From assembly GCA_021732585.1 (NCBI GenBank), contig JAKFUR010000040.1:1-40880 (forward strand): DNA of 40,880 nucleotides. Direction: 5' to 3'. The notes under the pieces are model-generated. The model saw nothing but the letters and a program-made list of their open reading frames with translations. It did no database searches and was not told the origin of the DNA. The stretch comes from Bacteriovoracaceae bacterium. GTDB lineage: Bacteria > Bdellovibrionota > Bacteriovoracia > Bacteriovoracales > Bacteriovoracaceae. This document shows positions 8,244-16,552 of this stretch, in pieces. Made by a program: the position numbers and the translations under genes. Within the stretch, counting starts at the first letter, position 1; each line of letters starts with the position of its first letter.

Positions 8244-10367
8244 TTAACCTTTTTTTGCGAGTGGAGCGATGGCCTTGATCGACAAACGGATTTTACCGAA
8301 GCGATCGACTTCCATCACCTTCACTTGAACCTGGTCACCTTCAGCGATGTACTGAGTGACGTCTTGGATACGATCATCAGCAATTTCTGAAACGTGCACG
8401 AGGCCCGAGATGCCCGGAGCGATATCAACAAACGCGCCGTACTCTTTCACAGTAGCAACCGTGCCGGTGTAAACCGTGCCTGGTTTCGGCCCTGTGAGTT
8501 GGAGTTCGATCAAGCTGATAACATCGTCCAAGACCTTAACGTCAGAGCCGAGAACTTTAACTGTTCCGTCTTCTTCCACTTCGATCGAGACTTTGAAGCC
8601 TTCTTGAATGCCTTTGATGTTTTTGCCACCAGGACCGATGAGCGCGCCGATTTTATCAGGAGCGATCTTCGTCATTTTTATTTGTGGAACACCTTGCTTG
8701 AATGCCGCGCGCTCTTTAGAGATCGTTTTCGCCATCTCATTGAGAATGCTCAAACGGCCTTCTTTCGCCTGCATCATGGCTTTCTGCATGATCTCAGGAG
8801 TAATCCCTGTGATTTTGATGTCCATCTGGATCGCCGTGATACCGTCTTTAGTACCAGCGACTTTGAAGTCCATATCGCCCAAGTGATCTTCGTCACCCAA
8901 GATATCAGTCAAGATCTTGAACTTATCGCCTTCCTTGATCAAACCCATCGCCACACCAGCGACTGGAGCTTTCAAAGGAACACCTGCGTCCATCAACGCC
9001 ATTGAGCCTGAGCAAACAGAACCCATTGATGAAGAACCGTTTGATTCAAGAACTTCACAAGCAACACGTACGGTGTAAGGGAAGGTTGAAAGATCAGGCA
9101 TCACTTTTTTAATCGCGCGTTCAGCGAGATTACCGTGACCGATTTCACGACGGCCAACACCGCGGTAGCCGCGTGCTTCACCGACAGAGAACGGTGCCAT
9201 GGTGTAGTGCAAGTAGAACTTGTCGTAGAAAATACCTGTGATGTTGTCTTTCATCTGCTCGCCATCTTTACCGCCGATAGTGACAGTAGCAAGCACTTGC
9301 GTTTCACCGCGAGTGAAGAGAGATGAACCGTGCACGTTTGCAAGAACGCTGGTTTCAGTCTCGATCGGACGAACAACAGTCAAACCGCGACCAGCAATAC
9401 GCTGTTCTTTCTCGATGATGTCGTTACGCATGAGCTTGTAGAGAATTTCGTCAGAAGCTTTCGCGGCCCATTTGCCGAATTCGCCGTTGGCCTCAAGGCC
9501 GTATTTCGCTGGATCAGCTTTGAGAGCGGCTTTGATGGTCTTAGTGAAAGCGTTCGTCGCGCGCATACGGTCAGTCTTCACTAACACATTCAACACTCCA
9601 CGAGCTTCCGTTGAGAATTCTTTGTGAACAGCATTCATCAACGTTGTGTTCGGAGCTGCTGACTCGAAAGCACGCTTCGGCTTGCCGACTTCTTTCGTCA
9701 TCGTGTCGAGGAGAGCGCAGAATTTTTTGATCTGTTCGTGACCATAGTTCAAAGCACCCAACATTTCTGTTTCAGAAACTTGGTTCGCTTCGCCTTCCAC
9801 CATCATGATGGCGTCTTTAGTGGCAGCAATCAAAACTTCGAGTTCGCTTTCTTCGAATTGTTTTGTGGTCGGGTTCAAAAGGTACTCGCCGTTCACGCGG
9901 CCAACCTTCGCGAAACCCAAGGGGCCAGCGAAAGGAACGTCAGAAATCGCCAAGCAGGCAGCAGCGCCCAAGCCAGTCAAAATTTCTGGGTCACCATTTT
10001 CAGAGAAGCTCAAGACTTGAGCGGTGATGATAGTTTCGAACATGAACCCTTCTGGGAACAATGGGCGAAGAGGACGGTCGATCAAACGCATTGTGAGGAT
10101 TTCACTGTTTGATGGACGTGACTCACGCTTCATGAAACCGCCGAGGAACTTACCAGCGGCGTAGAATTTTTCTTTGTAATCCACGAGAAGTGGGAAGAAG
10201 TCTTGGCCGTCTTTCACGTCGAGAGCGCAAACCAAGTTCACGAGAACTTGTGTGCCTTCGCAGGAAACGAGAACTGAGGCGTCGGCTTGCTTCGCAAGAC
10301 GGCCTGTCTCGATGACGATGTCTTTACCGCCGTAGTTAATCTTAAATTCTTTTTTGTTGTTGATCAT
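8244..10367 (-). CDS. pnp: Polyribonucleotide nucleotidyltransferase (PNPase)
   Basis: The 707-residue protein has two RNase PH domains joined by a helical segment, then a KH domain with IGALIGPGGKNIKGI and an S1 domain with TGTVATVKEYGAFVDIAPG. The length matches bacterial PNPase. It degrades RNA 3' to 5' using phosphate, usually in the RNA degradosome. The start at 10367 (MINNKKEFKI) is chosen over an in-frame upstream one at 10418 because AGGAG sits 5 bases before it and the N-terminus then matches the family. The gene follows rpsO, the classic rpsO-pnp order, separated by a terminator and a long hairpin leader that could be the site of autoregulation. Confidence 0.98.
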   Translation of the reverse strand: MINNKKEFKINYGGKDIVIETGRLAKQADASVLVSCEGTQVLVNLVCALDVKDGQDFFPLLVDYKEKFYAAGKFLGGFMKRESRPSNSEILTMRLIDRPLRPLFPEGFMFETIITAQVLSFSENGDPEILTGLGAAACLAISDVPFAGPLGFAKVGRVNGEYLLNPTTKQFEESELEVLIAATKDAIMMVEGEANQVSETEMLGALNYGHEQIKKFCALLDTMTKEVGKPKRAFESAAPNTTLMNAVHKEFSTEARGVLNVLVKTDRMRATNAFTKTIKAALKADPAKYGLEANGEFGKWAAKASDEILYKLMRNDIIEKEQRIAGRGLTVVRPIETETSVLANVHGSSLFTRGETQVLATVTIGGKDGEQMKDNITGIFYDKFYLHYTMAPFSVGEARGYRGVGRREIGHGNLAERAIKKVMPDLSTFPYTVRVACEVLESNGSSSMGSVCSGSMALMDAGVPLKAPVAGVAMGLIKEGDKFKILTDILGDEDHLGDMDFKVAGTKDGITAIQMDIKITGITPEIMQKAMMQAKEGRLSILNEMAKTISKERAAFKQGVPQIKMTKIAPDKIGALIGPGGKNIKGIQEGFKVSIEVEEDGTVKVLGSDVKVLDDVISLIELQLTGPKPGTVYTGTVATVKEYGAFVDIAPGISGLVHVSEIADDRIQDVTQYIAEGDQVQVKVMEVDRFGKIRLSIKAIAPLAKKG

Positions 10368-10428
10368 GCGATCTCCTAAAAATAAACGCCCTACCCTCGG
10401 TGAAGGGGTAAGACACAAACACTGTATT

Positions 10429-10555
10429 GAGGAGGAGAAGAGGGATGAAGATGGTGGAGTTTTTAGAGATAGATCAGTGTGAGAGTTTCGCTCTTCACGC
10501 TCATATATCCCTTAAATCCTCTTACCCATCATGACCCTTCTGCCTACACCGCCTC
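10429..10555 (-). promoter_or_regulatory. Long imperfect hairpin in the pnp mRNA leader
   Basis: Read on the minus strand, the leader folds into one long interrupted stem. The outer arms are GAGG / CCUC, then GAAG / CUUC, AUGA..UGG / CCA..UCAU, AGGGAUA / UAUCUCU, and a tip GUGAAGAG-CGAAA-CUCUCAC. In E. coli, RNase III cuts a long pnp leader stem and PNPase then destabilises its own mRNA; a similar role here is inferred. The hairpin ends about 60 bases before the pnp start. Confidence 0.55.
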
Positions 10556-10577
10556 TTATTTATTACTTCGAAAACAA

Positions 10578-10599
10578 TAAGGGCCCCGGAGGGCCCTTA
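10578..10599 (-). terminator. rho-independent terminator after rpsO
   Basis: A 9-bp stem TAAGGGCCC / GGGCCCTTA with a 4-base loop begins 10 bases after the rpsO stop on the minus strand and is followed by ATTGTTTT. The weak T-tract may let some transcripts read through into pnp. Confidence 0.75.
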
Positions 10600-10608
10600 A
10601 TTATAATG

Positions 10609-10875
10609 TTACTTACGAAGTCCGAGTTCCGTAATCACTTTCTGATACTCAGTCTCACTGCGTGAACCGAGGTACTTCAAAAGGGTACGGCGCAAGCCGA
10701 TCATTTTCAAAAGACCGCGCTTACCAGAGTGGTCCTTTGGGTTCTTATCAAAGTGCGGCGCCAATTCATTGATGCGCTCAGTGAGAACTGCGATTTGAAC
10801 AGCTGTAGAACCGCTGTCTTTCGCGCTTTTGCCGAACTTAACTGTAAGTTCTGCGTTTTTTTGTGCTGTGGCCAT
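10609..10875 (-). CDS. rpsO: 30S ribosomal protein S15
   Basis: The 88-residue protein matches S15 along its length, including the conserved block DHSGKRGLLKMIGLRRTLL and the end KVITELGLRK. S15 binds the central domain of 16S rRNA early in 30S assembly. The start at 10875 (MATAQKNAEL) is chosen because AAGGAG lies 6 bases upstream and it gives the standard length; the in-frame extension to 10929 is not family-like. It is followed by a terminator and the pnp gene. Confidence 0.98.
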   Translation of the reverse strand: MATAQKNAELTVKFGKSAKDSGSTAVQIAVLTERINELAPHFDKNPKDHSGKRGLLKMIGLRRTLLKYLGSRSETEYQKVITELGLRK

Positions 10876-10986
10876 GATGATCTCCTTACCCCGAGCCTTG
10901 ATACGCTTTATTAAAACGATCAAAACCAAGTTGTAGGTTCAAGAACCGCGAAATGCGACTCATGTTATTGAAACTTGTAGGAAGTT

Positions 10987-11919
10987 TTAACGAAGATGGT
11001 CTGACATGTAAATCTTTAATTGCTGCATCAGGCGCTCCTCGACTTGGCGAATTCGCTCTCGAGAAACTCCGTATTGATCAGCAATCTCCTGCAGACTGTC
11101 GGGAACCTCACTGAGCAGGCGTTTTTTGAAGATCTCCTGATCGCGGGGCTTAAGTCCCTTAACAAAATCAGTGAGATGCTCCTGAAGAATCTCCAGAGAC
11201 TGCTGCTGAGCGAGGGTTTCTTCGGGGCCTGCGTTGGGGTCCTTAAGAAGATCACCGAGCACCGACTTGCCCTCTGCGTTATCTAGCGGCATATCGAGAC
11301 TGACCTCATGGCCCGAGCCCGACAAACGCAAATCCATTTCTTCCACCGCCTTTTCTGAAACTCCCAGGTTCTCAGAAAGCAGCTTCACACCGGGCTGAAT
11401 CCCCAGAGAAGTCAGGCGCTCTTTTTCGCGCATGAGATTATAGAAAAGTTTTTTCTGGTCTTGGGTCGTACCGATTTTAATCAAACGGAAGTTATCCAGG
11501 ATGTATTTCAAAATATAAGAACGAATCCACCAGCTGGCGTAGTAAGAAAGTTTGGCGCCTTTCGATGGATCATACTTAGAGACGGCCTTCATCAAACCGA
11601 TGTTGCCCTCTTGGATGAGGTCCATGACGTTTTGCCAAGCATGGCGATACTCCATGGCGATTTTCACCACGAGGCGAAGATTAGCGACCACCAATTTTTT
11701 GGCCACATCAATATCACCGGTATCAAGCAACTCTTGCGTGAGCTCTTTCTCTTCTTCCGGTGTCAGCAAGTCGTAACGAGCAATTTCTTTGAGGTAAAGC
11801 GCGAAGGAATCTTGAGCGCTACCGACACTAGGGAGTGTCGTCTCACGGGCCACCGGCAATTGGACATTTTTCGCCGGCACGACTTCCACAACCGTGGGTT
11901 TCGATGGGGATTTCTTCAT
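10987..11919 (-). CDS. rpoH: RpoH-type alternative sigma factor (sigma-32 family)
   Basis: This 310-residue protein has sigma-70 region 2 (VANLRLVVKIAMEYR, DLIQEGNIGLMKAV, YYASWWIRSYIL) and region 4.2 with a helix-turn-helix (EIADQYGVSRERIRQVEERL). Between them QKKLFYNL at residues 155-162 matches the RpoH box QRKLFFNL, which separates it from the housekeeping factor; its length also fits RpoH. It should direct polymerase to heat-shock or stress promoters. The N-terminal 35 residues are variable. The gene begins 24 bases after the upstream secreted-protein gene, with no recognisable ribosome site before its ATG, which may point to coupling or structural control. Some bacteria carry several RpoH copies with different roles. 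Confidence 0.92.
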   Translation of the reverse strand: MKKSPSKPTVVEVVPAKNVQLPVARETTLPSVGSAQDSFALYLKEIARYDLLTPEEEKELTQELLDTGDIDVAKKLVVANLRLVVKIAMEYRHAWQNVMDLIQEGNIGLMKAVSKYDPSKGAKLSYYASWWIRSYILKYILDNFRLIKIGTTQDQKKLFYNLMREKERLTSLGIQPGVKLLSENLGVSEKAVEEMDLRLSGSGHEVSLDMPLDNAEGKSVLGDLLKDPNAGPEETLAQQQSLEILQEHLTDFVKGLKPRDQEIFKKRLLSEVPDSLQEIADQYGVSRERIRQVEERLMQQLKIYMSDHLR

Positions 11920-11943
11920 GAAGAGTAAGATGGACTCGAAGAT

Positions 11944-13593
11944 TTATAAGTCAAGGGTCTTATGGCGCGCTTTAATATCGGCCTTGTAACGCATATAGGA
12001 AAGGGCGAACATACCGTAGTGGAATCGCAGAGGAACATTCAACATTTTATCTTCATAGCTATCAAACAAAGGACCTTGATAGATCAAGACCTGCTCGACT
12101 AGTTCTTGTGCCAGGACATGCTCGAGTCCCGTTTTGAAAAGCGGTGTGGGAAAATATTTCGCCTTACTATCGATTTGCGGTTTGAGGTACGAGGCCACCT
12201 CATCCATAAAGGCTTCGAGAGCGACGGGATCGGCTTGTAAATTAACTGTGTTCCAGCGTGTTTTCAGCCAACGTAGCCAGCTACGAGAAAGCTTCAAGTC
12301 TAAATCCAGTCGGATCTTATCGCTGGTTTCCATGATGCCATCGAGTTCACCCATAGTCACACTGAGATCAAGAGCAAAAAGATTCTGGCGCAAGGCCAGG
12401 GTATCGCGACGTGGGCGAATCTTAATTTCTAGAGATTCTTCGTACATGATATCTTTCGAAAAACCTGTGAGCGCCGTGCGGGCCCATTGATCCCATCTCT
12501 CATCGATCCCGGCGCGAAGGTCTTTTTTTAGATCGCCGTAGCTTTTCACAAAACCCATCAAATCAGGAATGCCCGTCAATAGAGCCACCATCTGCCCTGC
12601 CATCTGGCGATGATGAGATATCTCCATTTGCTTAAGCCACTTTCGCACCTGAGGATGCTGCCGCTCACCCTCGATCGGCTCCTGATTGCGGAAGCGCTGA
12701 CACCACATTCGATAGAGATCTTGCTTCACACCTGAAGAACCAATCAAACGGGGGAAGGTGCGAACAAATTCCGTGGACGATACTTTGCGACAAACTAGAT
12801 TTTGGCAAGTCACTTGGATCGCTCCCTGCCCTTCAACCAAGCGCACCTGCTGTTGCTCCTGATCCCAGTCCAGTGTCTTATTATCTAAATGACGAAGGAC
12901 GGTCACCATCACTAGTGGATTCGACAAGAGCGTCGGTAGCATCCGGTAGTTTTGCGTTTCTCCGCCCCATGAACAGAGGGCGCGGAAGTTCTGCAGGGTA
13001 TGGTTGAATTCCATTTCTTTGCTCGCGAGCGAGTTGTTCTTCTCCGACAGTAGACGGGCCACAAAGGGTGCCCCGGGATACGTCGGAACCTTGAGATCGT
13101 TGCGTTTAAATGAAGTGAGTAAGTTTTGTTTGATGAGATCTAATCCATACACCGTAAGATTAGGCGAACAACTTGTGGTCATCAAATTGCTAACCAGTTT
13201 TTCATAATCTTGATTAGGAATTTGTAGAATTTTTGCGTATTGCCCGATGGCCTTCACTGTTGCATCGAGACCGATGTATTGAAGCGTAGCTACCACAGAG
13301 CGCTGAGCACGTTCTTCTTCTGATGGAGATGCATAGCTCCCCTCGCCGATGAATTCACAACTTTGCGCCAGGCCGCGGGCCTCGTTGGCGTGGGCCACGA
13401 AAATCTTGTGAAGCGTGCGATCCGGCTCCTGGATACTGGTTTGCTGTTGAAAGACGTAGGACATGGGGTCGATCTGTGAAGACTGGGCCACATCCCCTTG
13501 GAGCATGCCTTCTAGCGGCACAAGGGCAGAGGCCTGGCCGACGGCCAGGGACCAGAGCATCACGAATGAAAGTCCGAGCTTTTTTATCAACAT
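11944..13593 (-). CDS. Large secreted protein, unknown
   Basis: The 549-residue product has a signal peptide MLIKKLGLSFVMLWSLAVGQASA (cut after ASA, about residue 23). The mature part is mostly helical with scattered cysteines (QSCEFIGEG, TTSCSPNL, ALCSWGG, VTCQNLVCRK, MWCQRF), likely paired in the periplasm. It shows no transmembrane helix, catalytic motif or repeat that I recognise, and does not end in a barrel signature. AGAAGAG precedes the ATG. It is divergent from a secreted helical-repeat protein 50 bases away and lies directly upstream of rpoH on the same strand. Function unknown. Confidence 0.7.
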   Translation of the reverse strand: MLIKKLGLSFVMLWSLAVGQASALVPLEGMLQGDVAQSSQIDPMSYVFQQQTSIQEPDRTLHKIFVAHANEARGLAQSCEFIGEGSYASPSEEERAQRSVVATLQYIGLDATVKAIGQYAKILQIPNQDYEKLVSNLMTTSCSPNLTVYGLDLIKQNLLTSFKRNDLKVPTYPGAPFVARLLSEKNNSLASKEMEFNHTLQNFRALCSWGGETQNYRMLPTLLSNPLVMVTVLRHLDNKTLDWDQEQQQVRLVEGQGAIQVTCQNLVCRKVSSTEFVRTFPRLIGSSGVKQDLYRMWCQRFRNQEPIEGERQHPQVRKWLKQMEISHHRQMAGQMVALLTGIPDLMGFVKSYGDLKKDLRAGIDERWDQWARTALTGFSKDIMYEESLEIKIRPRRDTLALRQNLFALDLSVTMGELDGIMETSDKIRLDLDLKLSRSWLRWLKTRWNTVNLQADPVALEAFMDEVASYLKPQIDSKAKYFPTPLFKTGLEHVLAQELVEQVLIYQGPLFDSYEDKMLNVPLRFHYGMFALSYMRYKADIKARHKTLDL

Positions 13594-13626
13594 AGAATTC
13601 TCTTCTTGTAACCTTCTCGGAGAAAA

Positions 13627-13647
13627 ATGCCGAAGAATGAGTCATGA
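13627..13647 (+). CDS. Six-codon upstream ORF (MPKNES) leading into the helical-repeat protein gene
   Basis: ATG at 13627 is preceded by GGAG with a 4-base gap and encodes MPKNES. Its stop TGA overlaps the next gene's ATG as ATGA (13644-13647). The main gene has no comparable ribosome site of its own, so ribosomes may reach it by reinitiation. Confidence 0.4.
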   Translation: MPKNES

Positions 13648-15047
13648 AGTTTTTTGCTCTCATTTTCCTTATCACGGTAGCTCCAGCTGCCTGGGGCCAA
13701 AGCCAGACCTCCGAAAGCCTCAAGTCTCTGCGTGGCACCCTTACGGGGCGTGATTTTGGTCTAGAAAATGCGTTGCTTGATCGTGCGGAAGAGGAAGTCG
13801 ACATGGCCCGCCGAACAGCAGTTAAAAATGCGAAGTTTTTTATAATCAACGGTGAGACCAAGCTCGCCAGACAAACCCTCAATCAACTTCTCAAGGGTGA
13901 CCTGGGCAAACTCAAGCCTCTGGTCTATCGCTTTTTGGCCTTGGCCGATTTCCAGGAAGGGCAATGGAAGTCCGCATTGAGGAACCTCTCTGTTCCCGAA
14001 CTCACGGCTTACCCTTACTACGGCCGCATCTGTCCGCTTAAAGTTGTTCTGCAGATTGCCGCCAAAGAAACCAACAAGCTCAAAGATAATTGGGAACGCT
14101 GTAAGCTAGAAAATGCCAAGGATACCGACTCGAAAGACATGGTCTGGATGGACACACTCGTAACCCTGACCTTGACGCCACGGCGGACAATCGCAAGAAG
14201 AATTCTCAGCAAGTACAATCCAATCAATCTCAGCAACGAGCAGCTCAAAAGCATGCTGAAGCTTTCTCTCTACCTAAACCTTGAAAGCTTGATGGTCGAC
14301 GCCTTAGAGGGCCTCGACTACTCTGTTGTAAAAGACGAAGAATTACGCGTTCTCATGGCGCAGATCTATTTCAGACGAGGCAGACTCGCTGATGCCTGGC
14401 GGATGATGGAAGACATTCCTAATCCCAACATCGAAAACATGAAAGGCAATCTCTGGCTCTTGCGAGGCAAAGATGAACTGGCCTTTGCCCAATTCAAACT
14501 GGCCCTGCAGCAAAAATCAAACTCGCACAATGCGGTTGAGCGCGCTCTTCCCCTCGCCTGGTTTCTGCAACAATGGAAGGAAGGGATCAAGCTGGCCGAG
14601 CGCATTTATACCCATGAAAAAAATCGTCAGGAGCAGCTCACAACCATCGCTGCCTTCTCAGTGGCCAATGACCAATGGAAAGATGCTTTTGAGCGCTTAG
14701 AGCTTGTGCATCAGCGCGGAGGCAGTGCAACGGCTCAGGAAGTGACTCAACTCTCAACCTACGTAGCACTTCGCCAGAATGACACTAAGAGCTTTCGCCG
14801 CTACGGCAAGAGCGCCTGCGAAGGTGGAGACACCATGGCCTGCTGGCTCATGGCCACAGAGTTTACCTGGCCAGAACTCCCGTCGCTGACGTCCCAGACG
14901 CAAGACCCGGGCCTGGAAGCGGCTATCGCATTAGATAAAGAGCTTCTCAATGGCGAAGCCGAAGCGTTCAAAGATGACACATTTATAGATCAGCGAGATA
15001 TCAACGAGCTTGATGACTCTCTCATCAAACTCGTCAAATCACCTTAG
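13644..15047 (+). CDS. Secreted helical-repeat (TPR-like) protein, unknown
   Basis: The 467-residue protein has a signal peptide MKFFALIFLITVAPAAWG followed by QSQ. The mature chain is a series of helix pairs of TPR/SEL1 character, for example AKFFIINGETKLARQTLNQL, RFLALADFQEGQWKSAL, MAQIYFRRGRLADAWRMM and LLRGKDELAFAQFKLAL. Such arrays are protein-binding scaffolds, here probably periplasmic. No enzyme motif is visible. The chosen ATG overlaps the stop of a six-codon ORF with a good ribosome site. The end overlaps the spoVR-family stop by 4 bases, tail to tail. The partner is unknown; the divergent secreted protein is a candidate by position. Confidence 0.7.
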   Translation: MKFFALIFLITVAPAAWGQSQTSESLKSLRGTLTGRDFGLENALLDRAEEEVDMARRTAVKNAKFFIINGETKLARQTLNQLLKGDLGKLKPLVYRFLALADFQEGQWKSALRNLSVPELTAYPYYGRICPLKVVLQIAAKETNKLKDNWERCKLENAKDTDSKDMVWMDTLVTLTLTPRRTIARRILSKYNPINLSNEQLKSMLKLSLYLNLESLMVDALEGLDYSVVKDEELRVLMAQIYFRRGRLADAWRMMEDIPNPNIENMKGNLWLLRGKDELAFAQFKLALQQKSNSHNAVERALPLAWFLQQWKEGIKLAERIYTHEKNRQEQLTTIAAFSVANDQWKDAFERLELVHQRGGSATAQEVTQLSTYVALRQNDTKSFRRYGKSACEGGDTMACWLMATEFTWPELPSLTSQTQDPGLEAAIALDKELLNGEAEAFKDDTFIDQRDINELDDSLIKLVKSP

Positions 15048-16552
15048 TGAATCGCCTTCATTTCTTTGCCGTCAAAGTGAAAGACCACTTCTTTTTCTTC
15101 GAAGGCCGTCGCTAAGTTCACCGGACGGCGCCAAATCCCGTAGAGATTTTTCAGCGTTTCGTGGGCGTAATTAACGTCCAAATCCACTCCTTGGTGGTTA
15201 TGGCGCAAAAGAAGCTCGCGACGGTTTTTATAGTTGCCGTCTTCCACTTGGATGACTGGCTGACCAAAGTTCGTCAATTGCATCAAGAGCTTTTGCTTAA
15301 TGGCATTAAAGTCACGGGTATCAATTTCATTACGGCCCGTGCGTGGATTGAATTTATGCGTGAAGAGCTGTTGGCGCTCACAGAAATCCGGCGTCAAGAA
15401 TTCGTCGATAAATGAGATGTCGTTGTGGCTTTTGCGAAGTTCAAAGATCTTCGCTTTCCCTAGACCCACGTTGTGATCCCAAGCCGCCTTTTCTTTCATA
15501 TCAGTGCACTCGTTGTACTCTTTGCCAAAGCGGCCAGTGTTCCAACGGTATTCAATATCACGATAGAGTTCGATGCCGACTTTATAAGGATTGATGTTCT
15601 GACGGCCCATCTGCATGACACCTGCGTGCTTATCAGCAAACTCGATGATCTCAGCAGAAGTGAGCGCACGTTCGGTCATGATCTTTGAGTGCCAGTAGCT
15701 CGCCCAACCTTCGTTCATGATTTTTGTAATACGCTGAGGCAAAAAGTAGTAGGCCTCTTCGCGGAGGCAAGCAATGATGTCACTTTGCCATTCTTCGCAG
15801 GGAGCATGCTCCATGAGGAAGCCCAGGATATCGCGCGTAGGGCGTAACAAAGGTTTTTCCGGACTGTCGTGATGGGCGACGTCCTCTTCCTTCACTTTGT
15901 CTTTTTTTTCTGCACGAGACTTCGTGCGCATGAAGGCTTTTAGGGCCTGGGAGCGGTCATCAACTAAAAATTCACCCTCATCGCCCTCTTTAATCTTGTC
16001 ATCGGAGTCACGTCGACGGCGGCGAAGTTCAGGCGTTTCAAAAAGCTCATTCACATCTAGCAAGTTCTCAAGTGAGAGAACGCGATCAACGAATGTTTCT
16101 ACTGCATCTTGCCCGTAACGTTCCATATAACGACGGATCTTGGTGCCATGGTTCGCCATGACGTCCATCATTTTGCGATTGGTTCCAGAGAACCACGCAT
16201 TGTTCTTAAAGAAGTCATTGTGGCCATAAACGTGGGCCATCACGAGCTTCTGGTCAACCCAGTTGTTGGCCTGAAGCAAATAGGCATAACAAGGATCGGT
16301 GTTGATCACCATTTCGTAAATTTTCTGTAAACCGTAGGCATAGCCTTTCGAGAGTTGATCGTAGTCCATCCCGAAGCGCCAGTGGGGATAACGGCTTGGG
16401 AAACCACCTTGAGCGGCCAAGATATTAATCGTGTCGTAATCACACACTTCGAAAATTTGCGGAAAGAAATCGAGTCCATACTCGATGGCATAGCCTTCGA
16501 TTTCGTTTTTGAGCGCTAGAAGTTCACCAGTGATCGGACGGGTGCGGTTCAT
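15044..16552 (-). CDS. SpoVR family protein
   Basis: The 502-residue protein matches SpoVR/YcgB in length and in features such as FPQIFEVCDYDTINILAAQG near the start, HVYGHNDFFKNN, MNEGWASYWHSKIM and NPYKVGIELYRDIEYRW. Several conserved His and Glu residues (HVYGHNDF, NEGWASYWH) suggest a metal site, though no activity is established. Bacillus SpoVR acts in spore cortex formation; in non-sporing bacteria the gene travels with prkA and yeaH. Its ATG overlaps the DUF444 stop by one base (TAATG), so it is translationally coupled. It is the last gene of the prkA operon. Confidence 0.95.
   Translation of the reverse strand: MNRTRPITGELLALKNEIEGYAIEYGLDFFPQIFEVCDYDTINILAAQGGFPSRYPHWRFGMDYDQLSKGYAYGLQKIYEMVINTDPCYAYLLQANNWVDQKLVMAHVYGHNDFFKNNAWFSGTNRKMMDVMANHGTKIRRYMERYGQDAVETFVDRVLSLENLLDVNELFETPELRRRRRDSDDKIKEGDEGEFLVDDRSQALKAFMRTKSRAEKKDKVKEEDVAHHDSPEKPLLRPTRDILGFLMEHAPCEEWQSDIIACLREEAYYFLPQRITKIMNEGWASYWHSKIMTERALTSAEIIEFADKHAGVMQMGRQNINPYKVGIELYRDIEYRWNTGRFGKEYNECTDMKEKAAWDHNVGLGKAKIFELRKSHNDISFIDEFLTPDFCERQQLFTHKFNPRTGRNEIDTRDFNAIKQKLLMQLTNFGQPVIQVEDGNYKNRRELLLRHNHQGVDLDVNYAHETLKNLYGIWRRPVNLATAFEEKEVVFHFDGKEMKAIH

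Noticed and set aside
8394-9005. 203-residue open frame on the plus strand over pnp
   Set aside because: It overlies the KH/S1 and second RNase PH regions of pnp; no independent signal.
10987-11919. Reading the sigma factor as the housekeeping RpoD
   Set aside because: It is too short, lacks region 1.1 and carries the RpoH box QKKLFYNL.
13355-13882. 175-residue minus-strand frame across the divergent promoter region
   Set aside because: It crosses the starts of two signal-peptide genes with better starts and has low-complexity Arg/Pro content.
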